From: Acetothermia bacterium UBA3571
GTDB lineage: Bacteria > Bipolaricaulota > Bipolaricaulia > Bipolaricaulales > Bipolaricaulaceae
Reading direction: 5' to 3'
Length of the DNA: 64,000 bases
NCBI GenBank assembly: GCA_002375995.1
Contig: DFNI01000026.1
Location: forward strand, 14,830-78,829
This document shows, piece after piece, positions 8,234 through 17,002 of this stretch. Under the pieces are notes generated by a model. That model worked only from the letters and a program-made list of their open reading frames with translations, had not been told where the DNA came from and did not search any database. Made by a program: the position numbers and the translations under genes. Each line of letters starts with the position of its first letter. Within the stretch, counting starts at the first letter, position 1.

Positions 8234-9775
8234 ATGAAGAAATTCTTCTTGGCGGTTTTGGTTGTTGGTTTGGGTATTGGGGTTTGGGCACAGACAGATA
8301 TCCTCATCTTGGGGACCACCGACCGCATCACCCAGCTCGCGTTCGCCAACTCCTATGATCACTTCACTTGGCACACCTTGCGCCACACTACTCGGGCCCT
8401 GGTGGCGTTGGAGCCCGGCACCAACAAGGTGATTCCCTCGGTGGCCGAGTCCTGGGAAATCTCCGATGACGCCATGGTCTATACCTTCCACATCCGCCCC
8501 GGGTTGACCTTCTGGGACGGGACCCCTTGTGACGCCGCGGCGGTAAAGTGGGCTCTGGAGCGCACCATGCGCCTGGACGGCCCCGAGGGCGGTGTGTTCC
8601 TCATCAAGGATCCCATCGACAAGATCGAGGTGGTGGATGACCTCACCGTAAGAATCTACCTGAAGTATCCCGATCGTACCTTCCTCATCCGCATGACCGA
8701 TCAAGTGGTCCCCGCCTTGATCTACGCCAAGGCCCCCGAGGACAAGTTCTGCGAGACTGGCCAGGACTACGTGGGCCTGGGGCCTTACCGGATCGTTGAG
8801 TACGTCCCCGATGAGCGCGTGGTCCTTGAGGCCGTGGACACCTACTTCGGCAAGAAGGCCAAGACCAAGCGGATCGTCTGGGCGATGTACGCCGATGCCG
8901 CGGCCCTGCGCGCTGCCATCGAGGCCGGCGACGTGGACGTGGCCTACCGCACCTTTAACCCCATCGACCTCATCGACCTCCAGAAGAACCCCGATCTCCA
9001 GGTACTTGCCGGCCCCAGCGCCTCTATCCGCTATATGCTCTTCAACGTCACCCAGCCCCCGGTGGACAACGTGTTCGTGCGCCAGGCCATCGCCTACGCA
9101 GTGGACCGGGATGCCATCTGTGAGCTTGTGTTCTCCAACCTGAACAAGCCCATTTACACCATGGTGCCCAAGGGGCTTCCCCCTGCCGACGCGTCTATCG
9201 ACGTCTTCCCCAAGCGCGACCTGGAGAAGGCCCGGGAGCTCCTGCGCTTGGCCGGCTACTCCGAAGAGAACAAGCTCAAGCTGAACCTCTGGTACACGCC
9301 CAAGCACTACGGCACCACTGAGGCGGATGTCGCCGCGGTGCTCAAGCAGGCCATCGAGGAGACCGGGATGGTGGAGATCACCATCCAGTCCCTGGAGTGG
9401 GGCGCCTACACCGAGCGCATGTCCCAGGGTGGCTTCGACATGTTCCTCCTGGGTTGGTACCCCGACTACCTCGAGGCCTCCAACTTCCTCGATCCGTGGC
9501 TCACCGGCGCTCCGGAGGGCCTGGGCACCTACTTCAACCACCACCCAAACTATCCCGCCTACAAGCGTATCATGGAGGTGGCCCTCTCCACCGTGGACGA
9601 CGAGAAGGCTGCCAAGCTCTACCAGGCGTTCCAGATCCTCTCTGCCTACGATGTGCCTTGGATCCCGCTTTGGGCCAACATCCAGCAGGCCTATGTGGTG
9701 GCCAAGAAGAACGTGAAGGGCATCGTCCTCGACCTCACCATGGACCTCCACCTGGACCTCCTCTACAAGGAGTGA
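8234..9775 (+). CDS. Peptide ABC transporter substrate-binding protein (SBP family 5), second
   Basis: Secreted solute-binding protein of the DppA family, 513 residues. It begins with a clear signal peptide (MKKFFLAVLVVGLGIGVWA, cleavage near AQTD) and has an excellent AAAGGAGGTG at 8218-8227. Family features are FWDGTPCDAAAVKWALERT, GLGPYRIVEYVPDERVVLEA and LLGWYPDYLEASNFLDPW. Tyr/Trp-rich segments typical of ligand pockets are present. It has its own promoter and terminator and pairs by position with the set 2 permeases. Confidence 0.93.
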   Translation: MKKFFLAVLVVGLGIGVWAQTDILILGTTDRITQLAFANSYDHFTWHTLRHTTRALVALEPGTNKVIPSVAESWEISDDAMVYTFHIRPGLTFWDGTPCDAAAVKWALERTMRLDGPEGGVFLIKDPIDKIEVVDDLTVRIYLKYPDRTFLIRMTDQVVPALIYAKAPEDKFCETGQDYVGLGPYRIVEYVPDERVVLEAVDTYFGKKAKTKRIVWAMYADAAALRAAIEAGDVDVAYRTFNPIDLIDLQKNPDLQVLAGPSASIRYMLFNVTQPPVDNVFVRQAIAYAVDRDAICELVFSNLNKPIYTMVPKGLPPADASIDVFPKRDLEKARELLRLAGYSEENKLKLNLWYTPKHYGTTEADVAAVLKQAIEETGMVEITIQSLEWGAYTERMSQGGFDMFLLGWYPDYLEASNFLDPWLTGAPEGLGTYFNHHPNYPAYKRIMEVALSTVDDEKAAKLYQAFQILSAYDVPWIPLWANIQQAYVVAKKNVKGIVLDLTMDLHLDLLYKE

Positions 9776-9795
9776 ACCCATAGCACCTGGACCGG

Positions 9796-9827
9796 AAAGG
9801 GGCCGGGGGTTTCCCCGGCCCCTTTTT
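9796..9827 (+). terminator. Rho-independent terminator of the peptide transporter locus
   Basis: A 13-bp stem (9796-9808 with 9813-9825, core AAAGGGGCCGGGG), four-base GTTT loop, and a TTTTT tract at 9823-9827. Canonical form and placement 20 bases after the binding-protein stop. Confidence 0.88.
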
Positions 9828-9913
9828 CTTTCTCCGTGGACAATCTTCCTTTTCTTCTCCCGCGTGACCTGGGTTACACTAAGGCGATCTCACACCACTC
9901 GATAGGAGGGCGG

Positions 9914-11185
9914 ATGACCACCATAGAGGAAATTTGGGCAAGGGAGATACTGGATTCCCGCGGCAACCCCACTGTGGAAGTAGAAGTTACCCTGGAGAAC
10001 GGGGTCCGTGCCCGGGCCGCTGTCCCTTCCGGGGCGTCTACCGGCACTTATGAAGCCCTGGAGCTTCGGGACGGGGATGAGCGGTACCTCGGAAAGGGGG
10101 TGCGGCGCGCAGTGCGCAACGTCAACGAGATCATAGCCCCCGAGATCGTGGGCATGGACCCTACCCTCCAGGAGGAGATCGACCAGCTCTTGCTGGAACT
10201 CGACGGAACCGAAAATAAGTCCCGCCTCGGAGCCAACGCCATCTTGGGGGTGTCGCTGGCGGTGGCCAAGGCGGCCGCGGCCTGTTTAGGTCTTCCCCTC
10301 TTCCGTTACATCTCCGGGATCCGCGCGGGTCGAATGCCCGTTCCCTTGATGAACGTCTTAAACGGCGGTGCCCACGCCGACAACAACCTCGAGATCCAGG
10401 AGTTCATGATCGTCCCCGTGGGCGGGGAGACCTTCGCCGATAGGCTCCGCATGGGGGCCGAGGTCTTCCACACCCTGAGGAAGCTGCTCAAGGGCGAGGG
10501 GTACTCAGTAGCGGTGGGGGACGAAGGGGGATTCGCCCCCAGCCTCCCCAACGACGAGGAAGCCCTGAAGTTCCTGATGCGGGCCATCGAGACCGCGGGG
10601 TACGAGCCCGGAGTGGACGTGGCCTTGGCCCTCGATTGCGCTGCCACCGAGTTCTTCGACGAGGGAACACAACGCTACCGCTTAAGCGGTGAGCTCACTG
10701 CCGAGGAGCTCATCGACCTCTACGAGGAGTGGGTGGGGCGTTACCCCATCCTCTCCATCGAGGACGGCCTGGCTGAGGAGGATTGGGACGGGTGGGCGAA
10801 GCTCACCCAGCGGTTGGGGGAGCGCGTCCAGCTCGTGGGTGATGATCTTTTCGTCACCAACCCCAAGAGGCTCAAGCGGGGGATAGAGCTTGGGGTGGCG
10901 AACTCGATCCTCGTCAAGCTCAACCAGATCGGCACCGTCACTGAGACGCTGGAGACGGTGGAGATCGCCCACCGGGCCGGCTACACCGCCATCATCTCCC
11001 ACCGCTCCGGGGAGACCGAGGACGTCTCCATCGCCCACTTCGCCGTGGGGACGGCCTGCGGCCAGATAAAGACCGGGTCGCTGTCGCGTTCGGAGCGGGT
11101 GGCTAAGTACAACGAGCTTCTGCGTATCGAGGAGGACTACGAGCCGCCCCTGGCCCCCTGGCCGCGGCCTCTTCCGGGGACTTGA
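9914..11185 (+). CDS. eno: Enolase
   Basis: Phosphopyruvate hydratase, 423 residues, interconverting 2-phosphoglycerate and phosphoenolpyruvate. ATG 9914 is chosen because AGGAGGG at 9904-9910 precedes it and the protein then starts in family register (MTTIEEIWAREILDSRGNPT). Motifs: GASTGTYEALELRD, LNGGAHADNNLEIQEFM, metal ligands in ALDCAATEF, LSIEDGLAEED and VGDDLFVTN, catalytic lysine in ILVKLNQIGT, and SHRSGETED. TACACT at 9875-9880 is a possible -10. It leads a co-directional run into the cell-division-like and replication genes, separated by three bases from the next start. Confidence 0.97.
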   Translation: MTTIEEIWAREILDSRGNPTVEVEVTLENGVRARAAVPSGASTGTYEALELRDGDERYLGKGVRRAVRNVNEIIAPEIVGMDPTLQEEIDQLLLELDGTENKSRLGANAILGVSLAVAKAAAACLGLPLFRYISGIRAGRMPVPLMNVLNGGAHADNNLEIQEFMIVPVGGETFADRLRMGAEVFHTLRKLLKGEGYSVAVGDEGGFAPSLPNDEEALKFLMRAIETAGYEPGVDVALALDCAATEFFDEGTQRYRLSGELTAEELIDLYEEWVGRYPILSIEDGLAEEDWDGWAKLTQRLGERVQLVGDDLFVTNPKRLKRGIELGVANSILVKLNQIGTVTETLETVEIAHRAGYTAIISHRSGETEDVSIAHFAVGTACGQIKTGSLSRSERVAKYNELLRIEEDYEPPLAPWPRPLPGT

Positions 11186-11188
11186 CCC

Positions 11189-11455
11189 ATGCCCCGACGG
11201 GCGATTGGAGCCCTTTTGGTAACGGTTTTGTTAGGGGGGCTCCTCTGGCTTTATCTGGGAAAGGTCTTCCTCATCCAGGGGCTCCAACGGGAGCTCGTCG
11301 GGCTGGAAAAGAGGGCGCGGGAACTCGAGGCCGAGATCGGGAGACTGCGCTACATGCTTGCCCAAATCGATGAGCTCCAGGAGTTGGCGATCCGTACGAA
11401 ATTACATTACGGCCTTCCGGGGGAGCTGGTGGTGCTATTCGGTGAGGGGAGATGA
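11189..11455 (+). CDS. FtsB/DivIC-like septum formation initiator protein
   Basis: An 88-residue bitopic protein: a short N-terminal basic stretch, one membrane helix (residues 6-28, LLVTVLLGGLLWLYLGKVFL), then a heptad-like coiled coil (residues 30-67, rich in Leu/Glu/Arg). This topology and size match the FtsB/DivIC family, which links FtsL and FtsQ in the divisome. Position directly after enolase is a classic location for ftsB in many bacteria. The end overlaps dnaE by four bases (ATGA). Sequence identity is weak, so the call rests on architecture and context. Confidence 0.72.
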   Translation: MPRRAIGALLVTVLLGGLLWLYLGKVFLIQGLQRELVGLEKRARELEAEIGRLRYMLAQIDELQELAIRTKLHYGLPGELVVLFGEGR

Positions 11456-14400
11456 GCTTCGTACACCTGCACGTCCACTCCGAGTACTCGCTCCTCGACG
11501 CCATGTGCCGGGTGGGGGAGTTGGTGGCCCGGGCGGCGGAGCTTGGGATGCCCGCCCTGGCCCTCACCGACCACGGGGTCCTCTCCGGGGCGGTGAAGTT
11601 CTACCAGGAGGCGAGGGAAGCGGGGATAAAACCGATTCTGGGGTGTGAGCTTTACGTCGCTCCGGGATCCCGTACCGAGCGGAAAGGAAACCCAGGGGAG
11701 AGGTTCTACCACCTCGTGGCGTTGGCTGAGGACCTCCGAGGTTGGAAGAACCTGGTGAAGCTGGTCAACCGGGCACATCTCGAGGGCTTTTACTACAAGC
11801 CCCGGGTGGATTACGAGCTCTTGGAGCGGTTTTCGCAGGGTTTGATCGCCCTTTCCGCTTGTGATTCGGGCGAGATCCAGAAGAAGCTTGCGGCGGGAAA
11901 CGAACGGGGCGCATGGGAAGCCGCGGGAAAGCTTTCCGAGATCTTCAAAGACCGCTTCTACATCGAGCTTCAGGATCACGGCCTCCCCAAGAACCGGGAG
12001 CTCGTGAAGAAGCAACTCGAGCTCGCCCGGAAGCTGGGGCTTCCGGTGGTGGCCACCGCTGATGTGCACTACATGAGCGCTGAGGACCGCGACGCCCACC
12101 GGGTGCTCATCAACATCCAGGGGGGCAAGAAGCTCTCCGGGGAAGATGCCCGCTCGTTCGAGGGCGAGGACTACCACTTCCTCACTCCAGAGGAGATGGT
12201 CGGCAAGTTCGGAGAGGTCCCGGAGGCCCTGAAGAATACCTTGGAGATCGCGGAGCGTTGTGAGGTGGAACTCCCTCTGGGAGGCCACCTTCTCCCCCAC
12301 TTCCCCGTTCCCGAGGGGTTTTCCTCGCCCCAGGAGTACCTGGAGCACTTGGCCTGGGAGGGAGCCCGGGAGAGGTTCGGGGATCCGCTCCCGCCGGAGG
12401 TGGAAGAGCGCCTGCGGTACGAGCTTTCCGTGATCGGAAAGATGGACCTGGCCTCCTATTTCCTCATCGTCCAGGACTTCGTACGCTACGCCCGGGAAGA
12501 AGGGATCCCGGTGGGGCCTGGGCGGGGCTCGGCCGCGGGGTCGCTGGTAACCTATTGTCTGGGGATCACCCAGGTCGATCCCCTCAAGTACGGGCTTATC
12601 TTCGAGCGATTCCTCAACCCCTCGCGTATCTCCCTTCCCGACATCGACATGGACTTCTGCATCCGGGGCCGGGACAGGGTGATCGAATACGTGGCCGAGA
12701 AGTACGGGCGTGATCATCTGGCCCAGATCGGGACCTTCGACCGGATGGCCTCCCGGTCCGTGGTGAGGGACGTGGCCCGGGTGATGGGCCTTCCCTATGA
12801 GAAGGCGGATCGGATCGCGAAATTGATCCCCTTTGGGAAGCCGCTCGCATATGCGCTAGAGAACGTGCCACAGCTTAAGGCGATGATCGATGAGGACACC
12901 GAGGTGGCACAGCTCTTCGAGGTCGCCCTGAAGCTGGAGGGGCTTCTGCGTAACGCGTCCACCCACGCCGCTGGGGTGGTGATCGCCCCAGAGCCCCTGG
13001 AAGAGTTCGTGCCGCTTCTGCACCTTGCTGACGGGGAGTTCGTGACCCAGTTCGACATGCACGACCTCGAGGCCCTGGGGCTTCTGAAGATGGATTTTTT
13101 GGGGTTGCGGAACCTAACGATCCTCTACGACACCCGGCGCCTCATTGCCGAACGGCTGGGGGTGGAGATCGACCTCCAGGAGATCCCCCTGGACGACGAA
13201 GCCACCTACGCCTTGATCAGGGAAGGCCGGACCGACGGGGTGTTTCAGCTGGAGTCGGCGGGGATGAAGGCCCTGGTGCGGCGGCTCGCCCCCACCGAGT
13301 TCCGGGAGCTCATCGCGATCCTGGCCCTGTACCGTCCCGGGCCGCTTGAGTCGGGGATGGTGGACGATTACATCGAGCGAAAGCACGGCCGCCAACCGGT
13401 GACCTATCCCCACCCCTCCCTGGAGGAGATCCTCTCGGAGACCTACGGCCTCCCCATTTACCAGGACCAGGTGATGCTCATGGCCCAAAAGCTCGCGGGC
13501 TTTTCGCTCGCCGAGGCTGACATCCTCCGCAAGGCCATGGGCAAGAAGAAGCCCGAGGTCATGGCGAAGATGCGGGAGAAGTTCGTGGAGGGCTGCATCG
13601 CCAACGGCCTCTCCCGGGAGGAGGCCGAGCGCCTCTTTTCCGACATCGAGAAGTTCTCCAGCTACGCGTTCGCCAAGGCCCACGCCGCGGCCTACGCCCA
13701 CATCACCTACTGGACCGCTTACTTCAAGGCCCACTACCCCACCTACTTCATGGCGGCCCTGCTTTCCTCGGTCCAAGACAACTTGGACAAGGTGGCAGCA
13801 TATATCCGGGAGTGCCGGGAGATGGGGATCGAAGTCCTCCCCCCGGACGTGAACGAATCGGATGTGGACTTCACCCCGGTGGGGGAGCGTGTGATCCGGT
13901 TTGGGCTTGGGGCGATAAAGCACGTGGGGCGGGCGGCGGTGGAGGCGATCCTGGCGGTGCGGGGGGAGGGCTTCCGGGACTTCTTCGATTTCTTCCGCCG
14001 GATAGATCCCGAGCGAGTGAGCCGGGACACGGTGGAGGCCCTGATCAAGGCCGGGGCCATGGACCGGTTCGGCCCGCGGAAGGGGCTCCTGGCGCTGGTG
14101 GAAGAGGGGTTGCAACTTGCCCAAAGGAGCAAGCGGGAAAGGCTTTCGGGGCAACGCTCGTTCTTCGATGGGGAGGAACTTCTCCCCAAGGTGAAGCTCC
14201 CGGCTGACGAATTCCCCAAGCGCATGCTTTATGCCTTCGAGCGTGAGTATCTTGGGCTCTTCATCTCCGGACATCCCTTAGACGAGTATGCCGAGAAGCT
14301 CGCGCAATGGGGGGTTGTACCCCTGGCCGAGGCGTCCTCCCAGCGGGGGAAATTCACCGTGGCCGGGCTGGTGAAGAAGGCCACGGCGAAGCCCACCCGG

Positions 14401-14847
14401 AACGGGGGCCGGATGGCGTTCGTGCTCTTGGAGGACAGGTCTGGAGAACAAGAGGTGGTGGTCTTCCCCGGCGTGTACGAAAAGGCCCCGGGTTGGTTTG
14501 CGGAAGGTCGCTTACTTATACTCAAAGTGCGTTGGGGCAAACGTAATGGCAACGGCCAGAAGAGCTTGATCGCCGAGGGTGTATCCCTCCTCGAGGAGGA
14601 GGCGTTCGAGTTGGGACCCGAGCGGATCACAGTGGAGGTACCACTTGGACTTTTGGATGAGGATTTTCTTAAACGGTTTGTGGAAGTGGTTTCCGAGCAT
14701 CCCGGAAACATCCCGCTGGTGGTAAAGCTTTACGATGACGGGCGTGCATTGGAGGTGGAAGCGGGGCCCCGCTACAGGGTTTCCGCATCCGATGAGCTTT
14801 ATGCCGCTCTCCAATCCCTGGGCCCCGGGATCAAGGTGGTGGCGTGA
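11452..14847 (+). CDS. dnaE: DNA polymerase III alpha subunit
   Basis: Replicative C-family polymerase, 1131 residues, the usual DnaE1 length. An N-terminal PHP domain is intact (HLHVHSEYSLLDAM, LTDHGVLSGAVKFY, TADVHYM), so it may keep metal-dependent proofreading-like activity. The polymerase core shows GPGRGSAAGSLVTYCLGIT, the catalytic aspartates in LPDIDMDF and the later LLKMDFLGLRNLTIL, and the fingers LYRPGPLESGM. YAFAKAHAAAYAHITYWTAY precedes a helix-hairpin-helix region, and a C-terminal OB fold begins near GKFTVAGLVKKA. It overlaps the FtsB-like gene at the start and yvcK at the end (GTGA), forming a tight operon. Confidence 0.97.
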   Translation: MSFVHLHVHSEYSLLDAMCRVGELVARAAELGMPALALTDHGVLSGAVKFYQEAREAGIKPILGCELYVAPGSRTERKGNPGERFYHLVALAEDLRGWKNLVKLVNRAHLEGFYYKPRVDYELLERFSQGLIALSACDSGEIQKKLAAGNERGAWEAAGKLSEIFKDRFYIELQDHGLPKNRELVKKQLELARKLGLPVVATADVHYMSAEDRDAHRVLINIQGGKKLSGEDARSFEGEDYHFLTPEEMVGKFGEVPEALKNTLEIAERCEVELPLGGHLLPHFPVPEGFSSPQEYLEHLAWEGARERFGDPLPPEVEERLRYELSVIGKMDLASYFLIVQDFVRYAREEGIPVGPGRGSAAGSLVTYCLGITQVDPLKYGLIFERFLNPSRISLPDIDMDFCIRGRDRVIEYVAEKYGRDHLAQIGTFDRMASRSVVRDVARVMGLPYEKADRIAKLIPFGKPLAYALENVPQLKAMIDEDTEVAQLFEVALKLEGLLRNASTHAAGVVIAPEPLEEFVPLLHLADGEFVTQFDMHDLEALGLLKMDFLGLRNLTILYDTRRLIAERLGVEIDLQEIPLDDEATYALIREGRTDGVFQLESAGMKALVRRLAPTEFRELIAILALYRPGPLESGMVDDYIERKHGRQPVTYPHPSLEEILSETYGLPIYQDQVMLMAQKLAGFSLAEADILRKAMGKKKPEVMAKMREKFVEGCIANGLSREEAERLFSDIEKFSSYAFAKAHAAAYAHITYWTAYFKAHYPTYFMAALLSSVQDNLDKVAAYIRECREMGIEVLPPDVNESDVDFTPVGERVIRFGLGAIKHVGRAAVEAILAVRGEGFRDFFDFFRRIDPERVSRDTVEALIKAGAMDRFGPRKGLLALVEEGLQLAQRSKRERLSGQRSFFDGEELLPKVKLPADEFPKRMLYAFEREYLGLFISGHPLDEYAEKLAQWGVVPLAEASSQRGKFTVAGLVKKATAKPTRNGGRMAFVLLEDRSGEQEVVVFPGVYEKAPGWFAEGRLLILKVRWGKRNGNGQKSLIAEGVSLLEEEAFELGPERITVEVPLGLLDEDFLKRFVEVVSEHPGNIPLVVKLYDDGRALEVEAGPRYRVSASDELYAALQSLGPGIKVVA

Positions 14848-16163
14848 GGCTTCCCGGTTGGGCGAAGTTCCTCCTGCCTGGCTTGGGGGTGAAACGTTGG
14901 GGCCTGTTGGCCCTGGCTTCGTTAGGGGTGTTGAGCTTCGGCCTCCTTTGTTTTATAGGCGAGCAGGGAATCCGCTGGCTCTATCGTACCTTCTTGTTCC
15001 ATTTCCTGGATCGCCCCGTGGTGGGAGCCCTCTGTGTTATTTTAGGCCTGGCCGGGGCCACCTACGGGATGCATCGGTTGGTGCGGTCCATCCTCCACGC
15101 CCTCTCCCCTCGCAAGGCCGGATCGCTGGCCGAAGCCCTCTACGAGGCCCGGATCCTCAAGCAGGCCCCTAAAGTGGTGGCCATTGGCGGGGGAACGGGC
15201 CTCCCCACGGTGCTGCGGGGGCTCAAGCACTACACCGCCAACATCACCGCCGTGGTCACCATGATGGACACCGGGGGATCGTCGGGGAGGCTTAGGGAGG
15301 AGCTCGATGTGCTTCCCCCAGGGGACGTGCGGAATTGCCTCCTTGCGCTGGCCGAGGACGAGGAGCGCCTGGCCCGGTTCCTTCAGTTTCGGTTCGCCTA
15401 CGGAGAGGGGCTCCGGGGCCACGCCCTGGGGAACCTCCTCCTCGCAGGGCTGGAACAGGCCCTGGGGAGCTTCGATCTCGCGGTGGAGGAGGCGAGCCAC
15501 CTCCTCTCCGTCCGGGGCGAGGTCCTCCCCGCGACCCTGGAGCGGGTACAGCTCGTGGGAGTGATGGAGGACGGGGAGGAGGTGGTGGGGGAGGAGGCGC
15601 TGGCCCGGGACCCCCGGCGGGTGGTACGGGTGCGCCTTTCCCGCCCGGCCAAAGCTTATCCCCGGGTCCTCGAGACAATAAGAGAAGCGGACCTCATCGT
15701 CCTCGGGCCGGGAAGCCTTTTCACCAGCATCATCCCAAACCTATTAGTCGACGGGATAGCGGAAGCCATCGATTCCTCCCGGGCGGAAAAGGTGGTGGTG
15801 ATGAACTTGATGACCCAGCCCGGGGAGACCGATGGTTTCGCCGCCTCCGACCACCTGCGGGCGCTCTCGGAGTACGTGAATCTCGCGAGGTTCCACGCGG
15901 TGGTGGTGAACACCGAGCCCCCGCCCCGGGATGTGCTCGCCCGCTACCGCGAAGAGGGGAGCGAGCCTGTCCAAGATGATCTCCGAGGACCTAAGGCATT
16001 CGGGCTCCGGGTTATCCGGGCCTCGCTCCTTTCGGTGGTGGAGATGGAGGGGAAGCCCACGATCAAACACGATCCCATGAAGCTGGCCCGGATATTGGTG
16101 GAGGAATCGGGGGCGTTCCGCCGTTCCTGGACCCGCTGGTTCGTGCCCGTGCCCCGAGAATGA
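14844..16163 (+). CDS. yvcK: Membrane-anchored YvcK/CofD-like protein (gluconeogenesis/cell-shape factor family)
   Basis: A 439-residue protein. Residues 20-85 hold two membrane helices; the remainder is the YvcK fold, starting VVAIGGGTGLPTVLRGLK and continuing TMMDTGGSSGRLREEL, PPGDVRNCLLALA, RGHALGNLLLAGL and ADLIVLGPGSLFTSIIPNLL. In Bacillus, YvcK binds UDP-sugars and supports peptidoglycan synthesis and growth on gluconeogenic carbon. The N-terminal membrane anchor is an additional element seen in some lineages. GTG 14844 overlaps the dnaE stop (GTGA) and its own stop overlaps the next start (ATGA). Confidence 0.9.
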   Translation: MRLPGWAKFLLPGLGVKRWGLLALASLGVLSFGLLCFIGEQGIRWLYRTFLFHFLDRPVVGALCVILGLAGATYGMHRLVRSILHALSPRKAGSLAEALYEARILKQAPKVVAIGGGTGLPTVLRGLKHYTANITAVVTMMDTGGSSGRLREELDVLPPGDVRNCLLALAEDEERLARFLQFRFAYGEGLRGHALGNLLLAGLEQALGSFDLAVEEASHLLSVRGEVLPATLERVQLVGVMEDGEEVVGEEALARDPRRVVRVRLSRPAKAYPRVLETIREADLIVLGPGSLFTSIIPNLLVDGIAEAIDSSRAEKVVVMNLMTQPGETDGFAASDHLRALSEYVNLARFHAVVVNTEPPPRDVLARYREEGSEPVQDDLRGPKAFGLRVIRASLLSVVEMEGKPTIKHDPMKLARILVEESGAFRRSWTRWFVPVPRE

Positions 16164-16563
16164 AAAGCACAGATCCCCTGAGGCTCCAACGCGCCCAATA
16201 CATCAGGGCCCTGGCGGAGGCGGTGGAGAGGATCGAGGAGGTCCTCACCCGGAAGCCGGAGGTGGAGCTCGTCGCTCCTACGCCAAGGGGAGGAGGGACC
16301 TCCTCACCGACCTCGACGTGCTCGTGGTGATGAGGTCCGATAAGTCCTTGGTGGAGCGTATCGCCGAGCTCTGCCGGGAGCTTCACGTCCCCGTGGACAT
16401 GGACCTCGTGTGTTATACTCCCGAGGAGTTCGACGCCATGCGGGATTCTCCGTTTGTGGTGCGGGCGCTTTCGGAGGGGCCCCTGCTCTATACCAAGGGA
16501 TCCGTTGGGGGAAGGGAAGCGGTGGAGTTCGTGGAGGGGAAGCTGGAGGAGGCCGATGGCTGA
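16160..16563 (+). pseudogene. Nucleotidyltransferase-domain protein, broken by a one-base frameshift
   Basis: A MNT/KNTase-type nucleotidyltransferase of about 134 residues once one base is restored. From ATG 16160 (ATGA overlap with yvcK) the first frame reads a helical start then PEVELV; after about position 16273 the +2-shifted frame gives SYAKGRRDLLTDLDVLVVM, PVDMDLVCYTPEEF and a complete C-terminus. The family motif GSxAxG-x(9)-DxD is recreated exactly if GTCGCTCC is read as GTCGGCTCC (giving V-G-S-Y-A-K-G). As written, the first frame stops at about 16329. Either a recent loss of function or a base-calling error. Confidence 0.75.
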
Positions 16564-17002
16564 GGCATTGGCCCTGGTGGCTACGCTCTTTGCGTTCGGG
16601 GATCTGCCGGCGACCATGGGGTGGTCGGGGGAGGTGCTCCTCGGCCCGGCGCCCTACGTGTTCATCCCCATCGGCCCCGTGGGGGTCTCCTTCGGCGGCG
16701 AAACGATGCCCTCTTTCCGAGTCCGGGTAAGTTCCGGGCCCACCATCTCCTGGTTCGACCTTCCTCCGCCGTCGCTGCGACTGGGGGTAGGGCGGGCGTT
16801 GGGGCCCATCTTGTTCGCGCTGATTTGGGATCCACCTCGGGCGGTCCTTTCCTGGGAGATCCCGCTTTCGCCCCGGTATTCCCTCTTCGGCGCCCTGGGG
16901 GGCGAGGCCTTCCTGGGGTTCCGGTATCGGCTCCCGGGGGTCTGGCTCGGGGGCGTGATCAGGGGGGGTGAGCTTTCCCTTTGGTCCGGCTTCTATTTCT
17001 AG
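16556..17002 (+). CDS. Small secreted protein, possible outer-membrane-type beta protein
   Basis: A 148-residue product from ATG 16556, preceded by GGAGGAGG at 16545-16552; the start overlaps the end of the nucleotidyltransferase frame. An N-terminal hydrophobic stretch (AEALALVATLFAFGDLPA) could be a signal peptide. The rest lacks long hydrophobic helices but has alternating polar/apolar segments rich in Gly, Phe, Trp and Pro, and it ends in SGFYF with a terminal Phe, the pattern recognised by the BAM machinery in diderm bacteria. I do not recognise a family. The barrel idea is inference only. Confidence 0.5.
   Translation: MAEALALVATLFAFGDLPATMGWSGEVLLGPAPYVFIPIGPVGVSFGGETMPSFRVRVSSGPTISWFDLPPPSLRLGVGRALGPILFALIWDPPRAVLSWEIPLSPRYSLFGALGGEAFLGFRYRLPGVWLGGVIRGGELSLWSGFYF

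Noticed and set aside
8018..9781. 587-codon open frame antisense to the second peptide-binding protein
   Set aside because: Shadow of a strongly supported sense gene; composition (His/Gly/Val-rich, repetitive) is that of an antisense frame in GC-rich DNA.
11407..12717. 436-codon antisense frame over dnaE
   Set aside because: dnaE is certain on the plus strand and the antisense product has no recognisable motif.
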